64,000 nucleotides of DNA from Streptomyces sp. NBC_00659 (GTDB taxonomy: Bacteria > Actinomycetota > Actinomycetes > Streptomycetales > Streptomycetaceae), in contig NZ_CP109031.1 of assembly GCF_036226925.1 (NCBI RefSeq), positions 2,356,001 through 2,420,000 of the forward strand. Reading direction: 5' to 3'. Each line of letters opens with the position of its first letter. The first letter of the stretch is position 1. The position numbers were made by a program, and so were the translations under genes. Below, piece after piece: positions 8,666-16,923 of the stretch. The notes below the pieces were generated by a model. The model ran no database searches. It was not told where the DNA came from and worked only from the letters and a program-made list of their open reading frames with translations.

Positions 8666-9286
8666 GAAGCGGGCCACCACCGCGTACCGCTCGTCCTCGA
8701 CGTCGCGGCCCCACAGCCGCGCGTCGGCCGACAGCGGGGCCACCCGCAGGTCGGCGGGGTCGGACAGCAGCGGCCGGAGCAGGGTGGCCATCCGCTCGGC
8801 GGATATACCGACCGGGCTCACGGTCCCCCACACTCCCTCGACGAGCACCAGCCTTCCTCCCGGGCGCAGCAGCCCGCGCCAGTGCCGCAGCACCCGCCCG
8901 GGGTCGGGCAGCGTCCACAGCACATGGCGGCTGAGCAGGACGTCGAAGCGCTGCTCCCCGACGGGCGGCGCCACCGCGTCGCCGACGAGGAAGACCGCGT
9001 CCCGCCCGGCCAGCTTGGCGCGTGCCTGGTCGATCATGCCCGGGGCGAGGTCGACCCCGGTGACCCGGTGGCCCTGCTCGGACGCTATGAGCGACAGGCT
9101 GCCGGTGCCGCAGCCCACGTCGAGCAGGTCACCGGACGTCTCGGGCAGCCAGTCCCGCATCCGGGCGACCCAGGCACCACGGACCTCGGGATCGCGCAGC
9201 CCGTGGTCGGGCTCCTCGTCGAACGTGCCGGATTCCGCGTCCCAGTCGACGCCCGCCCGTGTATTCGTACCGCCGTCGCTCACCAT
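8663..9286 (-). CDS. Class I SAM-dependent methyltransferase
   Basis: A 207-residue protein with motif I DLLDVGCGTGSLS near residue 46, GVDLAPGMI (motif II acidic residue) near 70, VGDAVAPP near 98 and LLRPGGRLVLVEG near 145. This is the Methyltransf_11/25 type; the substrate cannot be inferred. The open frame runs up to 9604 but its upstream part is unlike coding sequence, and ATG 9286 (MVSDGGTN) fits the domain length. SD is weak. The stop lies within the 17-bp repeat array. Confidence 0.85.
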   Translation of the reverse strand: MVSDGGTNTRAGVDWDAESGTFDEEPDHGLRDPEVRGAWVARMRDWLPETSGDLLDVGCGTGSLSLIASEQGHRVTGVDLAPGMIDQARAKLAGRDAVFLVGDAVAPPVGEQRFDVLLSRHVLWTLPDPGRVLRHWRGLLRPGGRLVLVEGVWGTVSPVGISAERMATLLRPLLSDPADLRVAPLSADARLWGRDVEDERYAVVARF

Positions 9287-9447
9287 GCGTTCCACGATGT
9301 CACCCACCACTGACAATCGGCCCGAGCCCATCACGGACGGCCGACGAGTGACCCGCGCCACAGACATTTCGCGACCGATGAGGAACTCTCCCCGAAACGG
9401 TCTACCTCCGTACAACCGCGGAATCCGGTAGACACGAGGAGGCAGCC

Positions 9448-9582
9448 ATGCGCCGTGTGACCGTGCAGAAGCCCCTGAGGAAGTCGGACTCCCGCCGTGT
9501 ACGGGACGAGCCCGACGAGCGCCCCGCCGAGCGTCCGGAGGTCCGGAAGGACATCGCGCGCACCTGGTGGCCGGACGGCTGA
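9448..9582 (+). CDS. 44-residue basic/acidic conserved small protein
   Basis: Sequence begins MRRVTVQKPLRKSDSRRVRD, continues with Asp/Glu/Pro/Arg-rich repeats and ends ARTWWPDG. A textbook GAGGAGG SD lies 6 bases before the ATG, and third positions are GC-rich, so the gene is very probably real although it is short. It has no signal peptide, membrane helix or known domain. I recall similar small proteins in other Streptomyces, but function is unknown. It is divergent from the methyltransferase gene. Confidence 0.7.
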   Translation: MRRVTVQKPLRKSDSRRVRDEPDERPAERPEVRKDIARTWWPDG

Positions 9583-9696
9583 GCCGGCGCGCCGGGCACG
9601 GCACGCGTTCCGCCGGATCAACGGCGGGCGGTGAAGCCCCGCGGTCGGCACGAGGTGAAGGCCTGCCGACCGCTCACCGTGGATCCCGTCAGACCG

Positions 9697-10179
9697 TCAG
9701 GCCAGCCGCTTGCGGTAGTGGATCCGGTCGTACGGCCCGTCGGCGCGCCGCTCGGCGACCTCGTACCCGTATCGCGGATAGATCTTCTGGTTCTCCCACA
9801 TCATGGCGTTGGTGTAGAGCCTGATCTCGTCCAGCCCGAGCGCCCGCGCGTGTGCCTCGACGAAGCGCAGCAGCCGGCCCCCGATGCCCTGGCCGTGGGC
9901 ATCGGGCCGGACCGCGATGATGTCGAGGTACAGATGGTCCGGGCGCTCCTCGACGACCACGAGCCCGAGGACCGGCTCGCCCGTGACGAACACCCGTCCC
10001 GTGGCCACGTTCGCCGCGTGGTCCGCTTCCATGGGCACCGGCACGAGCCCGATGCGCTCCACGTAGGGCTGGAAGGCGGCGTCGATCACGGCTTTCACGA
10101 CGGGCACGTCCCCGGCGCCGGCACGCCGTACCCCGAACCCCTCGGCCGTCTCCCCGAATTCGCCCGACGTCTCCGCCAT
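9697..10179 (-). CDS. GNAT-family N-acetyltransferase
   Basis: A single GNAT domain of about 160 residues: DIIAVRPDAHGQGIGGRLL is the acetyl-CoA binding motif A, followed by LYTNAMMWENQKIYPRYGY, the characteristic motif B end (yeNnKAi..Y.k.GF variant). The C-terminus is DRIHYRKRL. ATG 10179 (MAETSGEF) is used; GTG 10191, 12 bases upstream in frame, is equally possible because neither has a clear SD. The substrate is unknown. Confidence 0.85.
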   Translation of the reverse strand: MAETSGEFGETAEGFGVRRAGAGDVPVVKAVIDAAFQPYVERIGLVPVPMEADHAANVATGRVFVTGEPVLGLVVVEERPDHLYLDIIAVRPDAHGQGIGGRLLRFVEAHARALGLDEIRLYTNAMMWENQKIYPRYGYEVAERRADGPYDRIHYRKRLA

Positions 10180-10355
10180 GCCCGCACCCACTTACCTGAT
10201 CGCAGTCACGTACACCCCCTGTATACCGAACGCCGCCCCGAAGCTCCTCAGCCGCGACGGCTGGAGGGCGATGTGCCAGTGCCGATAGTGTCGCCGCAAA
10301 GGACGCGAGCGGACCTTCCTCAGGTGCGCTCGAAAACGCCACCGGTGGAGGAACC

Positions 10356-11600
10356 GTGTCCCCTGCTGCGGGAAACAGCACCCACGTCTTTCTGAGCGAG
10401 ACGGAACATCATGGCAGCACCGTCACCGACCCCGGAGGACTACGCGCGCGGATAGTACAGAACGCTCTCTTCGCCGAGCGGCTGGTCATCACCGATTCTC
10501 AGGTGCTCCACAACGTGGCATTACGCTCACTCCTCGACGGGCAGACCCCGTCGACCCCCGAATGGCGTGCGGATCTCGCCGAATTGATCAGCTCGGGCAT
10601 GCTGGTCATCGTGCGACGCGACTCGGCGGGTTCCTTTCGTGAGATCCGGGACGAACACAAGGCGCGCAATGTCGTCGATGTTCCGACCGAGGAATACGCC
10701 GAGCTCATGGACGAGATCACCGAAGGGCATCTCGCTCCGTACTCGGTGAACGAGGTGAGCGCGCGCTTCAAGCGGAGGACTGCGGATCGTCTGACCGATC
10801 TGATCGGACCGCCCGACGACTCCTATTCCCGGACCCTGCGCGCCGCGGTGGAATGGATCCACGGTCAGGATCCGCTTTACTACAACTCCCTGCGCGGATG
10901 GATCGCGGAGCGGCGAGCGGCCCACGGGGAGAGCTCCGAAGTCGCGCTGGAAGCCGTCGAGCGGTCGGCGAACTGGTCCTTCAGAACTTCACTGCCCGCC
11001 GCACTGGAGATACCCGTGGCATGGGGTGCCGTGCGCACGCCGTCCACGGTCGCGCTGCAAGGGGACGCCCTCCAGGGCGAATTGACCCTGCCTGGCTACG
11101 CACTGAACCCCTACGTGCTGGCGCGCCTCCCCGCGGGCGTGGTCAACGAAGCCGTCGGGCTCGCATCCCGGAAAGTGGTCGTCGATCAATTCGCGAAGGC
11201 TCACAGCGGCCGACCGGTGGACACCGACGCACTGAGGGACGGCGTCGAAGACTTCTGCATGCACCTCCAGGAAGCCGCAGTCGCCGCCTTCCGGGGCCTC
11301 GACGCCGACGCTCTGGCCGCTGTCCGGGACGAGCGGGTCAAAGCCAGGCTCCACGTCTCGGCATCCTCCGTTGCCACCGGTTCCCTCGACACCCTGATCG
11401 GATTGATAAGTTCCGGCTTCAACCCTGCTTCGCTCATGCTCAATCTCCTCTCCATGCCCTTCGACATCGCCCAGGACAAGAAGGAGAGGAAACTGAAGAA
11501 GGAATCCGAAAGGCTCAAGAACGCCTGGCGGCTCGAGAAGCAGCTCCCCGAGCATGAGAAGCTGCTGCGGATCGTCAGTCCGACGGAACCCCCCGAATGA
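10356..11600 (+). CDS. Unknown 414-residue cytoplasmic protein
   Basis: GTG start with GGAGG 5 bases upstream. I do not recognise the family. There is no signal peptide or clear membrane helix. The N-terminal 80 residues have a nuclease/PIN-like pattern of alternating beta strands and acidic residues (RLVITDSQVLHN, then GMLVIVRRD), which is only suggestive. The middle is helical with many Trp and Tyr; residues 340-372 are hydrophobic/amphipathic, followed by a Lys/Glu-rich helix (DKKERKLKKESERLKN) that could be a coiled coil. GC content is visibly lower than in the neighbours, suggesting acquisition. It converges on a Nudix gene 12 bases away. Confidence 0.7.
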   Translation: MSPAAGNSTHVFLSETEHHGSTVTDPGGLRARIVQNALFAERLVITDSQVLHNVALRSLLDGQTPSTPEWRADLAELISSGMLVIVRRDSAGSFREIRDEHKARNVVDVPTEEYAELMDEITEGHLAPYSVNEVSARFKRRTADRLTDLIGPPDDSYSRTLRAAVEWIHGQDPLYYNSLRGWIAERRAAHGESSEVALEAVERSANWSFRTSLPAALEIPVAWGAVRTPSTVALQGDALQGELTLPGYALNPYVLARLPAGVVNEAVGLASRKVVVDQFAKAHSGRPVDTDALRDGVEDFCMHLQEAAVAAFRGLDADALAAVRDERVKARLHVSASSVATGSLDTLIGLISSGFNPASLMLNLLSMPFDIAQDKKERKLKKESERLKNAWRLEKQLPEHEKLLRIVSPTEPPE

Positions 11601-11612
11601 AGTGACCGTCCG

Positions 11613-12158
11613 CTAGGGCTCCCGTGACCAAGCCAGTGCGGCGGCGGCGATGGTGATCGCACACCGTACTCGCTGCTCCGTGAAGGCTCTCCGCAACTCG
11701 GCGGAGCTGAACCAGACCGGTTCCTCCACCGATTCCATGACCTCCGGTGACCGCTTCCCGAACTCAGGGGTCGCCACAAATGCCTCGACCACTTCGATGG
11801 AAGACTCGATCAGGCCGGTGTCCGCGTGGAGCACGCCCAGACGTTTGGTGCTGGTCGCGGTCAGGCCGGTCTCTTCGTTCAATTCCCGGGCCGCGGCTTC
11901 CTCGACCGACTCACCGGACTCCCGGCCTCCCCGCGGGAATTCCCACGACAGATCGCCGATCGGGTAGCGGAAAGCGGGAACGAGCGCGACGGTGTCGGCC
12001 CAGCGAGGCACAACGACAACACCCGGCGTCGACCACTTCCATCGAAGATAGTGCCCCGGTTTCCCGTCAGGAGAGACGACCGCGTCGTCGTACAGGCTTC
12101 CGTAGGCGTTCCGGTACACCTCGACAGCCTCTTGTCTCCGGATACGGCGTGGTTGCAT
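11613..12158 (-). CDS. Nudix hydrolase
   Basis: A 181-residue Nudix protein whose box is complete: G-X5-E-X7-RELNEETGL at about residues 78-100 (GRESGE...RELNEETGL). The preceding EFPRGG strand and the YPIGD/WEFPRG motif resemble ADP-ribose or GDP-mannose pyrophosphatases (NudF/NudK type) rather than MutT. It would cleave a nucleoside diphosphate derivative in the cytoplasm. GGAGG lies 6 bases before ATG 12158. Like its convergent neighbour, it sits in a lower-GC segment and may have come with it. Confidence 0.88.
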   Translation of the reverse strand: MQPRRIRRQEAVEVYRNAYGSLYDDAVVSPDGKPGHYLRWKWSTPGVVVVPRWADTVALVPAFRYPIGDLSWEFPRGGRESGESVEEAAARELNEETGLTATSTKRLGVLHADTGLIESSIEVVEAFVATPEFGKRSPEVMESVEEPVWFSSAELRRAFTEQRVRCAITIAAAALAWSREP

Positions 12159-12608
12159 CGACTGCCTCCGAGAACAGACTTTCGAGACCAGACTTCGACA
12201 ATTGACCTACAAGGCGACACCCCATCAACCGTGCCCGTCGGCCCGGCCGGCCAATCCACGGGTCGCCGTCGGCAGAACACCCCGCCTCTCCGGAGACAGC
12301 ACCGTGCGAGCCGTGCGGGCCACCGCTCGGCTGTCACGGTGACCTGCGCGCGAGAGCGGACGGCCACGGACCGTTCAGCGACCCCGGCACCGGCACCCGG
12401 CAGGTGGGACACCCCCCCTCCGAACGCCCTTCCTCAGCCCCCCGTTAGCTCTGCCTTAAAGGCACCATAAGGATCTCCGTCACCCGCCTCCAGCAGGCGA
12501 TTCCACGGCTTCTTGGGGCTAGCTTTCTGATCACCCCCCACGGGATCCCCCGCACGGAGCGCCGTGCGGGACTCACCCCACGCACCAGGACCGTTCGAGG
12601 AGTTCCCC
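12159..12608. other. Intergenic region upstream of LPMO gene
   Basis: About 450 bases without a credible gene. The left half belongs to the Nudix promoter; the right half, AT-richer around 12445-12530, should hold the LPMO promoter. No operator or RNA gene was identified. Confidence 0.4.
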
Positions 12609-13688
12609 ATGTCCGCACGCCGCAAGGCCGCCGGCGTCGCCGTCCTCGGTGCCGCCCCGCTCGCCCTGTCCGCGCTGGCCGCGGCGCCCGCCTCGGCGCA
12701 CGGCTCGATGGGGGACCCGGTGAGCCGGGTGTCCCAGTGTTACGCGGAAGGTCCGGAGAACCCCCGGTCGGATGCCTGCAAGGCGGCCGTCTCGGCGGGC
12801 GGCACCCAGGCGCTCTACGACTGGAACGGCATCCGTATCGGCGACGCGAACGGGCGGCACCAGGAGCTGATCCCGGACGGCAAACTGTGCAGCGCCGGCA
12901 ACGCCGAGTTCAAGGGGCTCGACCTGGCGCGCTCCGACTGGCCCGCGACGAGCGTGAGCAGTGGCTCGTACACCTTCAAGTACCGGGTGACCGCCCCCCA
13001 CAAGGGCACGTTCAAGGTCTACGTCACGAAGTCGGGCTACGACCCGTCGCGGCCGCTGGCCTGGGGCGACCTCGACCTGGCGCACCCGGTCGCGACGGCC
13101 ACCGACCCGGCGGCCTCGGGCGGCTTCTACACGTTCTCCGGCACCCTCCCGGAGCGCTCCGGCAAGCAGCTCCTGTACGCGGTCTGGCAGCGCTCGGACA
13201 GCCCGGAAGCCTTCTACTCCTGCTCCGATGTGGCGTTCGGGGGCACAGGTGGCGACAAGGGCTCGGGCGGCGGCAGCGCCCCGGCACCGAGCGCCTCGGC
13301 GCCGTCCGAGAAGCAGATCGAGGACGGCAGCGACAAGTCGACCGTGGAGCACCACGGCCACGGTGACGACGATGCCGGTACGTCGGCGGAGCCGGCCGCG
13401 AGCACGGACACCGCCAAGACAGCCGAGGACACCAAGTCGGCCGGGACGGCCGAGGACTCCGGGGCCACCGCTGATTCCACCAATTCCACTGATTCCGCGG
13501 GCTCTTCGGACTCCTCGGAGAACCTGCCGGAAGCCGCCGGTTCCGCTCGGAGTCTCGCCGAGACCGGCGGCGACGCCTCCACCTCGTACATCGCGATCGG
13601 CGGTGCCGCCACGCTCGCGCTCGGTGCCGCGGCGCTGTTCGCCTCGGTGCGGCGGCGCGCGACGCCGGGCAGCCGGCGCGGGCGCTGA
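12609..13688 (+). CDS. AA10 lytic polysaccharide monooxygenase with sortase anchor
   Basis: The signal peptide ends ASA at residue 30, so mature His31 becomes the N-terminal copper-binding His; the second brace His is H131 in APHKG. The AA10 domain spans about 31-225 (ending FYSCSDVAF). A Ser/Thr/Ala/Asp-rich linker follows, then LAETG at 316-320, a hydrophobic helix and an Arg-rich tail: a class E sortase signal. The enzyme should oxidatively cleave chitin or cellulose while covalently attached to the cell wall. ATG 12609 has GAGGAG upstream. Its polysaccharide preference cannot be told. Confidence 0.9.
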   Translation: MSARRKAAGVAVLGAAPLALSALAAAPASAHGSMGDPVSRVSQCYAEGPENPRSDACKAAVSAGGTQALYDWNGIRIGDANGRHQELIPDGKLCSAGNAEFKGLDLARSDWPATSVSSGSYTFKYRVTAPHKGTFKVYVTKSGYDPSRPLAWGDLDLAHPVATATDPAASGGFYTFSGTLPERSGKQLLYAVWQRSDSPEAFYSCSDVAFGGTGGDKGSGGGSAPAPSASAPSEKQIEDGSDKSTVEHHGHGDDDAGTSAEPAASTDTAKTAEDTKSAGTAEDSGATADSTNSTDSAGSSDSSENLPEAAGSARSLAETGGDASTSYIAIGGAATLALGAAALFASVRRRATPGSRRGR

Positions 13689-13701
13689 GAGCCGGACGAC
13701 T

Positions 13702-13740
13702 CCGGGGGCTGACCGGCGGCTCAGGCCGGACAGCCCCCGG
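13702..13740. terminator. Terminator hairpin after LPMO gene
   Basis: Perfect 10-bp stem ccgggggctg / cagcccccgg (13702-13711 with 13731-13740), 13 bases after the stop. Confidence 0.65.
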
Positions 13741-13753
13741 CGGCGTGCTCCGC

Positions 13754-13785
13754 CGTCCGCGTTCCGCACACGCGGGACGCGGACG
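13754..13785. terminator. Second hairpin between convergent genes
   Basis: A 14-bp stem with one G-T pair (13754-13767 with 13772-13785), loop acac. It probably ends lipase transcription from the other strand. Confidence 0.6.
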
Positions 13786-13847
13786 GACGGACGATCACGC
13801 CAGAGTGCTCGGGCGGACCACCATGGACGAGTGGTCCGCCGAGCCGG

Positions 13848-14708
13848 TCAGCTGAACACCGACGCGCAGGTGGTGGTGGACGCGTGCGCCGGGTCGAGCG
13901 CGTTCGCCACCTCGTGGTACGCGATCCGGTCGAAGATCCCGATGGCCACGTGCTCGGAGAGGTCGAGCCCGCACAGGTTCTGCAACAGGACGTTGTGGAC
14001 GTCGGATCCGCTCAGGAATCCGGAGCTGTACGGCGTGACCACCTCGTCGTACTTGGTGGCGATGACCGTGTAGTGGACGCCGGGGACGGTGTCGCCACCC
14101 GCGTTGAGCTTGGTCAGGAACGCGGAGCCGGCGATCTGGTCCGCAAGTCCCGGAGTCGCCGCGGACAGCAGGTCCTCCGCGCCCGGGAAGTACGGGAGCA
14201 GCTTGGTGAGTCCGTTGAGGGACGTGCCGTGGTTGTCGGGGGCGATACCGACGAGGGCGTTCACCTTGGCGGCTCCGCCGAGGAACTTGAGGTAGTAGCG
14301 GGGCATCATGCCGCCCTGCGAGTGGCCCACCACGTCGACCTTGGCGGTGCCGGTCGCGGCGAGCACTTTGTCTACGAAGACCTGGAGCTGTGCGGCCGAC
14401 TTGTCGATGGGGCCGAGGCCGTTGAAGAAGGGGACGCCGGGCAGCTGCCCGTAGTCGAGGGAGAAGACGCAGTACCCGCGGCTGGTCAGGTAGGGGGCGA
14501 GGGCCAGCCAGTTGTCGACGGAGTTCCCGAAGGTGCCGTGGACGAGGACGACGGGGCGCGGGTGCGTGGCGGACGGCTTGCAGGAGTAGTTGTTCCAGCC
14601 ACTGCTGGGGGCGGAATCAGCTTGTGCTGTGGCGGCGGGGACGACGGCGACCGTGGCGGTCAGGAGCAGCGCGGCCAGGGGTCTGAGCACTCGCTTCCAG
14701 GGCAGCAT
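13848..14708 (-). CDS. Secreted triacylglycerol lipase/esterase (alpha/beta hydrolase)
   Basis: A 286-residue preprotein with a signal peptide ending ATAQA near residue 30. VVLVHGTFG at 53-61 gives the oxyanion hole, and GHSQGG has nucleophile Ser130. Downstream Asp and His candidates are in ATKYDEVVTP and SEHVAIG or YHEVAN. Four Cys may form disulfides. This is the lipase family found in Streptomyces next to secreted LPMO genes. AGGAG sits 8 bases before ATG 14708. It should release fatty acids from lipids outside the cell. Confidence 0.9.
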   Translation of the reverse strand: MLPWKRVLRPLAALLLTATVAVVPAATAQADSAPSSGWNNYSCKPSATHPRPVVLVHGTFGNSVDNWLALAPYLTSRGYCVFSLDYGQLPGVPFFNGLGPIDKSAAQLQVFVDKVLAATGTAKVDVVGHSQGGMMPRYYLKFLGGAAKVNALVGIAPDNHGTSLNGLTKLLPYFPGAEDLLSAATPGLADQIAGSAFLTKLNAGGDTVPGVHYTVIATKYDEVVTPYSSGFLSGSDVHNVLLQNLCGLDLSEHVAIGIFDRIAYHEVANALDPAHASTTTCASVFS

Positions 14709-14878
14709 CGGGTGATCTCCTTGCGGCTCAAGGGAGTTGTGGGGGTTTACGCCCTGTGATCCGGATCACGAGGATGCTGTTCACTCGTCAAGTTACGGGC
14801 GAGTAGCAGACGTGTGAAGTTACGCGTCAGTAAAAACTTCCAGTGATAGCCGGAACGACCGCCGCCGGTGACGGAACG

Positions 14879-15325
14879 TCACCAGGTGGGCCTGATGGGA
14901 CCGTAGGGCGCGATGCTCGCCAAACGCGTGCGCAACGCGCGCATTTCACCCTCCCCCAGCACTTCGGCCCACGCCCGTACGGCGTCCGCGGCCGCCTCTT
15001 CGGCCGCCCGGGTGCAGGCCCATCCGAGCTCGGTGAGCACGAGGAGCCGGGCCCGCGCGTCGTCGGGGTGCGGCCGCCGCTCCACGTACCCCTTGCGGAC
15101 GAGCTCCTCGACGAGCTGACTGGCGGCCTGCTTGGTGACCCCCAGGTGGGCGGCGACGTCGGTGACCGTCGCTCCGTCCGGAGCGAGCCGCGCGAAGGCG
15201 AAGCCGTGCGCGGGCCGCACCCCCTCGAACCCCCGGGCGACCACGCCTTCGTGGATACGTTGCGTCAGCTCGCCGGCGGCGGCGAGCAGGGCGGCGGACA
15301 GGGCCATGGCCTCGGAGTTCTGCAC
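14879..15325 (-). CDS. MarR-family transcriptional regulator
   Basis: A 148-residue protein with a MarR winged helix: VTDVAAHLGVTKQAASQLVEELVRKGYVERRPHPDDARARLL is the canonical DNA-binding segment and beta wing, here at about residues 54-95. Flanking N- and C-terminal helices form the dimer. It is divergent from a cupin gene, and three TTGAC-type inverted repeats fill the space between them, so it very probably represses the pair and itself. The start is uncertain: GTG 15325 or ATG 15307. Confidence 0.9.
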   Translation of the reverse strand: MQNSEAMALSAALLAAAGELTQRIHEGVVARGFEGVRPAHGFAFARLAPDGATVTDVAAHLGVTKQAASQLVEELVRKGYVERRPHPDDARARLLVLTELGWACTRAAEEAAADAVRAWAEVLGEGEMRALRTRLASIAPYGPIRPTW

Positions 15326-15342
15326 GCACGCATTGAAACACC

Positions 15343-15360
15343 CTTGACTATTCGGTCAAG
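15343..15360. promoter_or_regulatory. Inverted repeat, candidate MarR site 1
   Basis: CTTGAC-6 nt-GTCAAG. It lies 18 bases upstream of the MarR start and shares its right half with site 2. Confidence 0.5.
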
Positions 15361-15370
15361 CCGCTTGACC
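15354..15370. promoter_or_regulatory. Perfect inverted repeat, candidate MarR operator 2
   Basis: ggtcaag-ccg-cttgacc, a perfect 17-bp 7+3+7 palindrome in the MarR/cupin intergenic region. Confidence 0.75.
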
Positions 15371-15388
15371 ATAATCGCGAGACAGGTA

Positions 15389-15403
15389 GTCAAGCCGCTT
15401 GAC
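15389..15403. promoter_or_regulatory. Perfect inverted repeat, candidate MarR operator 3
   Basis: gtcaag-ccg-cttgac, identical in its core to operator 2; centres are 34 bp apart, close to three helical turns, so two dimers could bind on the same DNA face. Confidence 0.75.
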
Positions 15404-15453
15404 CACATTCCAGCAGTCGGCGACCCCGCCGGCTCACCGATCCTGGAGGCACC

Positions 15454-15828
15454 GTGCCCGTCGTCCGTTCGTCCGAAGCCGTCGCCCACGAGATCCACGG
15501 CGCCCGTTTCGTCTCGTACGCCGCTCCCCGCAGCGGCAGCAAGGAGCTGTGCGCCTGGCGCGCGGAGATTCCCGCGGGGCATCAGGCCCCCGTGCACACC
15601 GTCAACCGCGAGGAGATCTTCCTTCTCCTCTCCGGCGAACTGCTGGTCACACTCGACGGCCGCACCGAGCGGATCACCGCGGGCGACACCGTGATCATCA
15701 CCCCGGGCGCGACCCTCGGCATCGAGAACCCGACCCAGGAGGCCGCGCTCTCCTGGGTCACCACGTCCATCGGCCTCCAGGCGGAACTGGCCGACGGCTC
15801 GACCCTCACACCGCCCTGGGCGAACTAG
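15454..15828 (+). CDS. Small cupin-domain protein
   Basis: A 124-residue single cupin. Motif 1 is modified: G-HQAPVHTVNREEIFLLLSGEL gives His, His and Glu metal ligands near residues 44-55; motif 2 is GDTVIITPGATLGIEN. Cupins of this size bind a metal or small ligand and may be enzymes or sensors. GGAGG lies just before GTG 15454. Its divergence from the MarR gene suggests that its substrate is related to the MarR inducer, but neither is known. Confidence 0.85.
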   Translation: MPVVRSSEAVAHEIHGARFVSYAAPRSGSKELCAWRAEIPAGHQAPVHTVNREEIFLLLSGELLVTLDGRTERITAGDTVIITPGATLGIENPTQEAALSWVTTSIGLQAELADGSTLTPPWAN

Positions 15829-15859
15829 GCACCCCGGGGACGCCGACCGCCGGACGGCG

Positions 15860-16638
15860 TCACGCGGCCGGCGTCCCCGGGCCGATCACGTGCGGGCCGA
15901 ACTTCGCCCGCGCCCGGTCGGCGACCTCCTCGATACGGCGGACCTTCTCGTCGACCGGGTCGAAGGTGAGCTGACGGGAGGCCTGCGCCGCGGGGGTCAG
16001 CCCCTCGGCGCGCAGGGCGATCACACGGACCCGGGCACGCTGGAGGCCCAGCGCCTCGTACATGCGGTACGCGGTGCCGGTCCGCGCCGACGAGACGCGG
16101 TTCGGGGAAGTGCACGCCGCCGATGCCGAGGTCGTCCTCGGGGTCGACGCGGCAGGCGGCGACGGTGGCCCGCGTCTGTTCGAGCAGCCGGTGCGTGGTG
16201 TCGCGTCAGCAGCCCGCCGCCTCGACGATCCGTTCGGCGGCGGCCGGCATGGCGGCCTCGTCCTTGAGCCAGGCCTCGCCGGAGTCCAGCTCGCGCCGGG
16301 GGTCGACGGGGACGAGCCGGCGGGCGGCGTCCAGGACGTCGGCGACCGGGCCGAGGCCCGCGTCGGCGTACCGGACGGCGTTGCTGAGCACGGGACGCAC
16401 ACGCTGTTCGGCGGCGAAGCCGACCATGCGGGCGGCGAGGCGCAGGGAGCCGGGGCCGGTGCCTTGACGGCCGTGCCAGACGGCTTCGAGGCGCAGGGCG
16501 TCGCCACCGAGCCCGCGAGGGTGTCCCGGTCGGTGAGCGCGAGGGCGTCCATGCCCCGCTCGGCGAGGCGCCCGGGCGCGAGGCCCCGTACCGCAGGGAG
16601 AACCCGGAGGCGGTGTACAGATGCGCGAATCCCGGCAC
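15860..16638 (-). pseudogene. Decayed DnaE2 / Y-family polymerase cassette (SOS mutagenesis remnant)
   Basis: Fragments in three frames match the error-prone polymerase pair. From GTG 16638 (GGAGG just upstream) reads PGFAHLYTASGFSLRYGASRP, the DnaE2 N-terminus; then, in another frame, ERGMDALALTDRDTLAG of the PHP domain; then EAVWHGRQGTGPGSLRLAAR and NAVRYADAGLGPVADVLDAA from the end of PHP; a stop at about 16206; then VHFPEPRLV. It finishes, after another deletion, with the C-terminus of a Y-family polymerase (MYEALGLQRARVRVIALRAEG ... RQLTFDPVDEK) to 15860. Most of DnaE2 and the polymerase catalytic domain are missing, so this is non-functional. Confidence 0.85.
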
Positions 16639-16673
16639 GCACACCTCCCGACCTCTGAGCCTTTACCGACTCT

Positions 16674-16686
16674 CGAACACTTGTTC
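16674..16686. promoter_or_regulatory. LexA (SOS) box upstream of the dnaE2 remnant
   Basis: CGAAC-actt-GTTC matches the actinobacterial LexA consensus CGAACN4GTTC exactly and lies 36 bases upstream of the remnant start on the minus strand. A degenerate copy of the surrounding sequence (actctcgaacacttg) recurs at 16711-16725. Confidence 0.75.
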
Positions 16687-16843
16687 CCGGCTACTCACTC
16701 CACCACACCAACTCTCGAACACTTGCACGATATCCGTCGGGACCCGGTCCCACCTGCGCGAACACCGGACGGCTCGGACCGCGGGGCATGCGGGAGGAGC
16801 GCCGGCGTTCCTCCCGCCCGGGGCTCCCGGCCTGGAGAACCCG

Positions 16844-16882
16844 GGAGCCCCGCCCCCGCGACGTGCGCGGGAGCGGGGCTCC
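16844..16882. terminator. Terminator hairpin after first protease gene
   Basis: A 17-bp stem with one mismatch (16844-16860 with 16866-16882), loop acgtg, located 42 bases past the protease stop on the minus strand. Confidence 0.7.
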
Positions 16883-16923
16883 GCCTTCCCGGGGGAGGCC
16901 TGACCGGGAAGGCCGTCAGCCGG

